Assembly: GCA_946479075.1 (NCBI GenBank)
Contig: CAMLDT010000216.1
Location: forward strand, 1-5,690
Direction: 5' to 3'
Source of the DNA: an uncultured Polaromonas sp.
GTDB taxonomy: Bacteria; Pseudomonadota; Gammaproteobacteria; Burkholderiales; Burkholderiaceae
DNA: 5,690 nucleotides
The notes under the pieces are model-generated. The model did no database searches and was not told the origin of the DNA. It saw only the letters and a program-made list of their open reading frames with translations. Below, piece by piece: positions 1 through 5,690 of the stretch (the first letter of the stretch is position 1; the number at the start of each line of letters is the position of its first letter). The position numbers were made by a program, and so were the translations under genes.

Positions 1-419
1 CTGACCGACGTGTTGCACGGTGCCCGTGGCGAAGATCGGTTCATCGCCAACAAAGGTGGCCAGCATCTTGTCGCCGGGGATGTCGGCCGCCAGCACCACA
101 CCGCGCACGCCGGGCAGGGCCTGCGCGGCGCTGGCATCCACGCCGCGCAGGCGGCCATGCGCCACGGTCGAAAGAATCGGCGCGGCGTGCAGCGTGCCCT
201 TGACCTCGGGAATGTCATCCACATAGGTGGCGCTGCCGGCCACTTGGGCGCGCGCGCTTTCGTGCGGGCGCGACACGCCCATGGCCGGGGCGGAACTTGC
301 GGGCGCGTGCGGTGAACGGGTCGCGGGTGCGATGTTGCGCTCGCCGGCATCCGCCGCGCCGCCGGGGCCGCCGCCTTCTGAGGCGCTGAAGTCGCTGCCG
401 TGTTTTTGCAGGCGCTGCT

Positions 420-423
<4 letters not shown>
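1..423 (-). CDS. xdhB: Xanthine dehydrogenase, molybdopterin-binding (large) subunit XdhB, N-terminal part only
   Basis: Large subunit of xanthine dehydrogenase, which carries the molybdenum cofactor site that hydroxylates hypoxanthine to xanthine and xanthine to urate in the cytoplasm. Only the first 141 codons are present; the gene runs off the left edge and has no stop here. The family N-terminus is visible: SRPHESARAQVAGSATYVDD (residues 51-70), then a GTLHAAPILSTVAHGRL stretch (77-92), LPGVRGVVLAADIPG (103-117) and DEPIFATGTVQHVGQ (127-141). This is the start of the aldehyde oxidase/xanthine dehydrogenase a/b hammerhead domain. The ATG overlaps the xdhA stop as ATGA (420-423) and has a strong AGGAGG seven bases upstream, which fixes the start. 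About 50 Gly/Ala/Pro/Ser-rich residues precede the PHESA motif, more than in short XdhB proteins such as those of rhizobia; M48 is a possible but less supported internal start. The identification is firm; the Mo-site residues lie outside the window. Confidence 0.95.
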
Positions 424-1985
<1,562 letters not shown>

Positions 1986-2057
1986 GTGCACTAGGGTAAA
2001 CCCAATCGCTCGATGCAGGTATACCTCAGGCCATATCGGGACGATGTACAAAAAGGT
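1986..2057. promoter_or_regulatory. Divergent xdhA/LysR control region with two GGTAWACC palindromes
   Basis: This 72-bp gap separates the two start codons and must hold both promoters. GGTAAACC (1995-2002, with arms GGGT/ACCC at 1994-2003) and GGTATACC (2018-2025, core of the perfect palindrome AGGTATACCT at 2017-2026) differ by one base and lie 23 bp apart centre to centre. Such a pair on one DNA face is a plausible operator for the adjacent LysR-type regulator. TATACC at 2020-2025 could also serve as a weak -10 element, but I see no convincing -35 box on either strand. Neither gene has a clear Shine-Dalgarno. The operator role is inference. Confidence 0.45.
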
Positions 2058-2990
2058 ATGAAAGACCAGGCCTTATTCGACAAGATAGACCTCCATCTCA
2101 TAAGGGTCTTGAACACCGTGCTGACCGAACGCAGCGTTTCACGCGCCGCCATCCGCCTGGGAATGTACCAACCCGCTGTCAGCGCGGCGCTCAAGCGCCT
2201 GCGCGAGCTGGCAGGCGACCCCTTGCTGGTGCGTTCGGGGGCCGGCATGGTGCCCACCGATGCCGGCCTGCGCATGATCGAGCCCTCGGCAAGCATTTTG
2301 CGGGCCGCCGAGGTCTTGTTCAGCGACGCGCGCGGTTTCGATGCCGCCACCGCCACCCGCACCTTCAGCCTGGCCTGCAGCGACTACATGGACCCGCAGT
2401 TCCTGCCGCAACTGGTGGCGCAGATCAAGAACCAGGCGCCGCTGTGCCGGGTGGACATTCACGCGCTGTCGGGCGACTCCGACTACCGCGCGCGGTTGGC
2501 CCAGGGCGAGGTCGATCTGGTGATCGGCAACTGGCCAGCGCCGCCCGACGACCTGCACATGGCGCGCCTGTTCGGCGACGAGGTGGTGTGCCTGGTTGCC
2601 AGCAGCCACCCGGCGGTGCGGCGCGGCTGGGACAGCGCGACCTGGCTGGCGTCCGAGCACATTGCGCCCACGCCGACACACCCGGGCGCCAAGGGCGTGA
2701 TCGATCTGCACCTGGACACGCTGGGCCTGCAGCGCAACATCACCGCGCGTTGCCCGCATTTCGGGCTCATCCCGGCCATGGTCGCCTCCAGCCTGCTGGT
2801 GCTGACCACCGGCCGGCAGTATTGCGAGCGTTTCACCAGCGCCTTGCCGGTGACCATCCTGCCCTGTCCCATCGACTTTCCACGCATGATGTATTACCAG
2901 CTCTGGCACGAACGCACCCACGCTTCGGCGCCCGCCAAATGGCTGCGCGAACGGGTCAAGTCGGTGGCCGCGGCGCTACAAAAACAATAG
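2058..2990 (+). CDS. LysR-family transcriptional regulator, probable regulator of xanthine dehydrogenase
   Basis: A 310-residue LysR-type regulator, a normal length for the family. The N-terminal winged helix-turn-helix occupies about residues 10-70 (DLHLIRVLNTVLTERSVSRA, then QPAVSAALKRLRE and DPLLVRSGAGMVPTDAG). The effector-binding, periplasmic-binding-protein-like domain runs from about 92 to 305, with SDYMDPQFLPQL, GEVDLVIGNW and HERTHASAPAKWLRERV visible. An earlier in-frame ATG at 2013 would leave only 27 bases between the divergent starts and adds a non-conserved tail, so 2058 is preferred; neither start has a good ribosome binding site. It lies back to back with xdhA, the usual place for a LysR regulator of the divergent operon, and upstream of a purine-type importer. 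A purine or pathway intermediate as effector is therefore a reasonable inference, not shown by the sequence. Its last codons and TAG stop lie within a repeat-like sequence (2973-3037). Confidence 0.9.
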   Translation: MKDQALFDKIDLHLIRVLNTVLTERSVSRAAIRLGMYQPAVSAALKRLRELAGDPLLVRSGAGMVPTDAGLRMIEPSASILRAAEVLFSDARGFDAATATRTFSLACSDYMDPQFLPQLVAQIKNQAPLCRVDIHALSGDSDYRARLAQGEVDLVIGNWPAPPDDLHMARLFGDEVVCLVASSHPAVRRGWDSATWLASEHIAPTPTHPGAKGVIDLHLDTLGLQRNITARCPHFGLIPAMVASSLLVLTTGRQYCERFTSALPVTILPCPIDFPRMMYYQLWHERTHASAPAKWLRERVKSVAAALQKQ

Positions 2991-3037
2991 TTGCTCGCGC
3001 TTGACAGACATGGGCCACAGCCTCAAAACACTTATAA
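2973..3037 (+). repeat. Dispersed-repeat-like copy A across the 3' end of the LysR gene
   Basis: This stretch matches the minus-strand stretch 1442-1378 at 42 of 65 positions without gaps. It begins in the last six codons of the LysR gene, provides its TAG stop, and fills about two thirds of the gap before the ABC operon. The core GCTCGCGCTTGACAGA resembles a short intergenic repeat I recall from Comamonadaceae. No hairpin followed by a T-run is present, so I do not call it a terminator. Confidence 0.55.
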
Positions 3038-3056
3038 AAACTGATGAAAATCCGCC

Positions 3057-4613
3057 ATGACCGCCTCCAGCCCCAGTAAGCCTGCCGCGCCGCGCCTGCA
3101 GTTGGCCGGCATCACCAAGGCCTACCCGGCGGTGGTGGCCAACAGCGAGGTCGCGCTGACGGTGCAGCCGGGCGAAATCCACGCCGTGCTCGGCGAAAAC
3201 GGCGCGGGCAAATCGACCTTGATGAAAATCATCTACGGCGCGGTCAAGCCCGATGCCGGCAGCATGCAGATCGACGGCCGCAGCGTGACGGTACGCAACC
3301 CGCAGGAGGCGCGGGCCCTGGGCATCGCCATGGTGTTCCAGCACTTCAGCCTGTTCGACACCCTGACCGTGGCGGAAAACGTGTGGCTGGGCCTGGACAA
3401 AAGCCTGAGCCTGGCCGAAGTGTCGCGGCGCATCGTTGCCACCAGCGAAGCCTATGGCCTGCAGCTCGAACCCACGCGGCCGGTGCACACGCTGGCCGTG
3501 GGCGAGCGCCAGCGGGTGGAGATCGCCCGTTCGCTGCTGACCGAGCCCAAGCTGCTGATCCTCGATGAGCCGACCTCGGTGCTGACGCCGCAGGCGGTGG
3601 AAAACCTGTTTGGCACGCTGCGCCAGCTGGCCGCCGGCGGGTGCAGCATTCTCTACATCAGCCACAAGCTGCACGAGATCCGCGAGCTGTGCACCGCCTG
3701 CACCGTGCTGCGCGGCGGCAAGGTCACCGGTGTCTGCGACCCGCGCCAGGAGTCCAACGCTTCGCTGAGCCGGCTCATGATTGGCGCCGAGCCGCCGGCG
3801 CTGGAACACCGCGAGGTGGCCCTGGGCGCCACGGTGCTGGAAGTACGGTCGCTGAACCTGCCGCGTGACGACCAGTTCGGCATGGACCTGAAACACATCA
3901 GCCTGGCGGTGCGTGCCGGCGAGGTGGTGGGCATCGCCGGCGTGTCGGGCAACGGGCAAAAGGAATTGCTGTATGCGCTGTCGGGCGAAGACACCCGGGC
4001 GGACGCGGCCAGCGTGCAGGTGGCGGGGCAGGGCGTGGGCAAGCTGAATCCTGCGCAGCGCCGGGCGCTGGGCCTGCATTTTGTGCCCGAGGAGCGGCTG
4101 GGCCGCGGCGCCGTGCCGGCATTGAGCCTGGCGCACAACCTGCTGCTGACCCGCAAGGACGCGGTCAGGCGCGGCGGATGGCTGCAACTGCGTGCGCTGC
4201 GTGCGCAGGCCAGCGCCATCATCGAGCGCTTCCGGGTCAAGGCCGGTGGGCCGGGCGCGGCAGCGCAGTCGCTGTCGGGCGGCAATCTGCAGAAATTCAT
4301 CGTCGGGCGCGAGATCGCGGCCAATCCTTCGCTGCTGATCGTCTCCCAGCCGACCTGGGGCGTGGACGTGGGCGCCGCGGCGCAGATCCGCGGCGAGTTG
4401 TTGAAGCTGCGTGACAGCGGCTGCGCGGTGCTGGTGGTCAGCGAGGAGCTGGAAGAATTGTTCGACCTCTGCGACCGGCTCTACGTGATGGCCAAGGGCC
4501 AGCTCTCGCCGCCGCTGCCGCGCGCTGAGGCGACCGTGGGGCTGGTGGGGCAGTGGATGAGCGGCTTGTGGTCGCCAACGGGCAAGGAAGGGGGCGCACA
4601 TGCTCAAGCTTGA
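3057..4613 (+). CDS. ABC importer ATPase with two nucleotide-binding domains, BMP/NupABC purine nucleoside type
   Basis: Cytoplasmic ATPase (518 residues) that powers a BPD_transp_2-type importer; the RbsA-like double-domain layout and length are standard. NBD1 is complete: Walker A GENGAGKST (46-54), Q-loop Gln95, signature-like LAVGERQRVEIA (146-157), Walker B LLILDEPTSVLTP (166-178) and H-loop His203. NBD2 is degenerate as usual in this family: its P-loop reads GVSGNGQKEL (295-304) and LSGGN (406-410) is kept. The Walker B/catalytic region reads IVSQPTWGVDVGA (428-440), with Gln in place of the catalytic Glu, and the H-loop His is replaced (VSEELEEL, 461-468). Sequence style is that of YufO/NupA-like ATPases for nucleosides rather than ribose. 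The neighbouring xdh genes point to purine bases or nucleosides, but the exact substrate cannot be read here. The gene follows the LysR gene by 66 bases, overlaps the permease start by 14 bases, and has no strong ribosome binding site. Confidence 0.92.
   Translation: MTASSPSKPAAPRLQLAGITKAYPAVVANSEVALTVQPGEIHAVLGENGAGKSTLMKIIYGAVKPDAGSMQIDGRSVTVRNPQEARALGIAMVFQHFSLFDTLTVAENVWLGLDKSLSLAEVSRRIVATSEAYGLQLEPTRPVHTLAVGERQRVEIARSLLTEPKLLILDEPTSVLTPQAVENLFGTLRQLAAGGCSILYISHKLHEIRELCTACTVLRGGKVTGVCDPRQESNASLSRLMIGAEPPALEHREVALGATVLEVRSLNLPRDDQFGMDLKHISLAVRAGEVVGIAGVSGNGQKELLYALSGEDTRADAASVQVAGQGVGKLNPAQRRALGLHFVPEERLGRGAVPALSLAHNLLLTRKDAVRRGGWLQLRALRAQASAIIERFRVKAGGPGAAAQSLSGGNLQKFIVGREIAANPSLLIVSQPTWGVDVGAAAQIRGELLKLRDSGCAVLVVSEELEELFDLCDRLYVMAKGQLSPPLPRAEATVGLVGQWMSGLWSPTGKEGGAHAQA
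4584..4594 (+). promoter_or_regulatory. Ribosome binding site of the first permease
   Basis: The purine-rich AAGGAAGGGGG, within the last codons of the ATPase gene, lies five bases before the ATG at 4600. It supports that start despite the 14-base gene overlap. Confidence 0.75.
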
Positions 4614-5664
4614 AGCCCGGCCCCAGCCGTCCCGCCTGTGGACCTTTGGCTCGCCGTTGCTGGCCCTGCTGGTCACCGTGCTGATCGGCGTGGCGCTGTT
4701 CGTAGCGCTGGGCAAGGACCCGGTGCGCGGCCTGCAGATTTTCTTCTGGGAGCCCATCAAGTCGCCTTATGCGCTGGGCGAGCTGATGGTCAAGGCCACG
4801 CCGCTGCTGATCATTGCGCTGGGCCTGGCCGTGTGTTTCCGCTCCAATGTCTGGAACATCGGCGCCGAAGGCCAGTTCGTGATCGGCGCGGTGGCGGCCG
4901 GCGGCGTGGCGCTGCTGGCCGACAAGACCACCGGGCCGTGGATCGTGCCGGCCATCATGCTTGCCGGCGTGCTGGGCGGCATGCTCTGGGCCGGCATCAC
5001 GGCGCTGCTGCGCGACCGCTTCAATGCCAATGAAATCCTGGTCAGCCTGATGCTGGTTTATGTGGCCGACATGGTGCTCAGCTACCTGGTGTTCGGCCCG
5101 TGGAAAGACCCGAACGGCTACAACTTTCCGCAGACCAAAACTTTCGAGGCGGTGACGCAGATCCCGCGCCTGATGAGTGGTTCGCGCGTGAGCATCGGTC
5201 TGCTGATCGCGCTGGCCGGCGCAGCGGCGTTGTGGGTCTTCCTGTTTCGCACCTACGCCGGTTTTGCCCAGCAGGTCGGCGGGCTGGCCCCCAGCGCGGC
5301 GCGTTATGCGGGCTTTTCCTCGCGCAAGGCCTTGTGGGTGGCGCTGCTCATCTCGGGCGGTGCGGCCGGCCTGGCCGGAGCGCTCGAAGTGGCCGGGCCG
5401 ATTGGTCAGCTCACGCCGTATGTGCCGGCAGGCTACGGTTTTGCCGCCATCATCGTGGCCTTTGTCGGGCGGCTGCACCCGGCCGGTATGGTGTTTTCGG
5501 CCATCCTGATGAGCATGTTTTACATCGGCGGTGAACTCGCGCAGTCGCGCCTGGGCCTGCCCAAATCGCTGACCGGCGTGTTCCAGGGCCTGCTGCTGTT
5601 CAGCCTGCTGGCCTGCGACACACTCATTGCCTATCGGATCACTTTGCGCAAGGGAGCACGCTGA
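4600..5664 (+). CDS. ABC importer permease, BPD_transp_2 family (purine nucleoside/nucleobase type)
   Basis: Inner-membrane permease of the importer, 354 residues and complete. About ten hydrophobic segments can be seen, roughly at 17-38, 62-80, 90-107, 112-130, 145-165, 197-216, 234-256, 268-290, 293-310 and 325-345. Family hallmarks are SNVWNIGAEGQFVIG (82-96), FNANEILVSLMLVYVADMVL (141-160) and GLAGALEVAGPIGQLTPYVP (247-266), followed by AGYGFAAIIVAFVGRLHP. The NIGAEGQ and AGYGF..IIVAFVGRLHP signatures match the YufP/NupB class of nucleoside permeases. The start overlaps the ATPase end by 14 bases with a strong ribosome binding site, and its stop overlaps the next gene by one base (TGATG). 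It would pair with the next permease as a heterodimer and with a BMP-family lipoprotein or periplasmic binding protein expected to be encoded nearby but not in this window. Family assignment is firm, substrate is inferred. Confidence 0.92.
   Translation: MLKLEARPQPSRLWTFGSPLLALLVTVLIGVALFVALGKDPVRGLQIFFWEPIKSPYALGELMVKATPLLIIALGLAVCFRSNVWNIGAEGQFVIGAVAAGGVALLADKTTGPWIVPAIMLAGVLGGMLWAGITALLRDRFNANEILVSLMLVYVADMVLSYLVFGPWKDPNGYNFPQTKTFEAVTQIPRLMSGSRVSIGLLIALAGAAALWVFLFRTYAGFAQQVGGLAPSAARYAGFSSRKALWVALLISGGAAGLAGALEVAGPIGQLTPYVPAGYGFAAIIVAFVGRLHPAGMVFSAILMSMFYIGGELAQSRLGLPKSLTGVFQGLLLFSLLACDTLIAYRITLRKGAR
5651..5656 (+). promoter_or_regulatory. Ribosome binding site of the second permease
   Basis: AGGGAG lies seven bases before the ATG at 5664, in the last codons of the first permease gene. 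It supports a real gene start at the window edge. Confidence 0.7.
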
Positions 5665-5690
5665 TGGACGCCATTGCCTTGCTGCTGGCC
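5664..5690 (+). CDS. Start of the next operon gene, probably the second BPD_transp_2 permease (partial)
   Basis: Only nine codons are visible (MDAIALLLA), opening with a hydrophobic segment. The ATG overlaps the previous stop as TGATG and has AGGGAG at good spacing. In this importer class the ATPase is normally followed by two permease genes, so a second permease is the expected product. That identity rests on gene order alone. Confidence 0.65.

Noticed and set aside
1986..2051. Upstream start for xdhA at 2051
   Set aside because: The extra 22 residues are not family-like, and the start would lie within the divergent control region, beyond an alternative LysR start at 2013.
3001..3038. TTGACA (3001) with TATAAA (3033) as a sigma-70 promoter for the ABC operon
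   Set aside because: The spacing is 26 bases, far from the usual 17, and TTGACA is part of the repeat-like sequence. No alternative -10 lies at proper distance.
4351..4452. Degenerate second ATPase domain as a loss-of-function sign
   Set aside because: Substitution of the catalytic Glu and H-loop His in NBD2 is normal for RbsA/BMP-type double-domain ATPases.
2976..4760. 594-codon open frame on the minus strand, antisense to the ABC ATPase
   Set aside because: Its translation is His/Arg/Gln/Ala-rich with no recognisable domain, and it opposes a gene with all ABC motifs. Long antisense frames are expected in GC-rich genes.
4438..5478. 346-codon minus-strand open frame opposite the permease
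   Set aside because: Composition is that of an antisense shadow (Gln/His/Arg-rich), and the plus strand encodes a clear membrane permease.

Overview
The window is GC-rich, gene-dense bacterial chromosome. It most likely comes from a Comamonadaceae-type member of the Burkholderiales (Polaromonas, Rhodoferax, Variovorax or Acidovorax-like). That placement rests on protein character, codon use and short dispersed repeats of a style I recall from that family. No database search was possible, so the genus is not assigned.

Layout: (1) Positions 1-1985, minus strand: the start of a xanthine dehydrogenase operon, xdhA (Fe-S/FAD subunit) followed by xdhB (molybdopterin subunit, cut by the window edge), joined by an ATGA overlap. 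(2) Positions 1986-2057: a 72-bp divergent control region with two near-identical palindromic octamers of the form GGTAWACC. (3) Positions 2058-2990, plus strand: a LysR-family regulator, probably controlling xdhAB. (4) Positions 3057-5690, plus strand: a tightly packed ABC importer operon of the BMP/NupABC (purine nucleoside/nucleobase) type. It has a double-NBD ATPase, one complete BPD_transp_2 permease, and the first nine codons of what is probably the second permease.

Together the genes make an import-and-oxidise module for purines: the importer brings in a purine base or nucleoside, and XdhAB oxidises hypoxanthine/xanthine to urate. This is a known type of purine-catabolism neighbourhood, not a new system.

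The most unusual content is repeat DNA inside coding sequence. Two stretches of xdhA look like intergenic-type dispersed repeats read in frame. One lies in the linker between the Fe-S and FAD domains and can be aligned (42 of 65 positions, no gaps) with a second copy spanning the end of the LysR gene. The other is a hairpin-rich block encoding about 33 low-complexity residues just before the conserved FLRAYKISKR segment. The LysR gene also appears to take its stop codon from a repeat.
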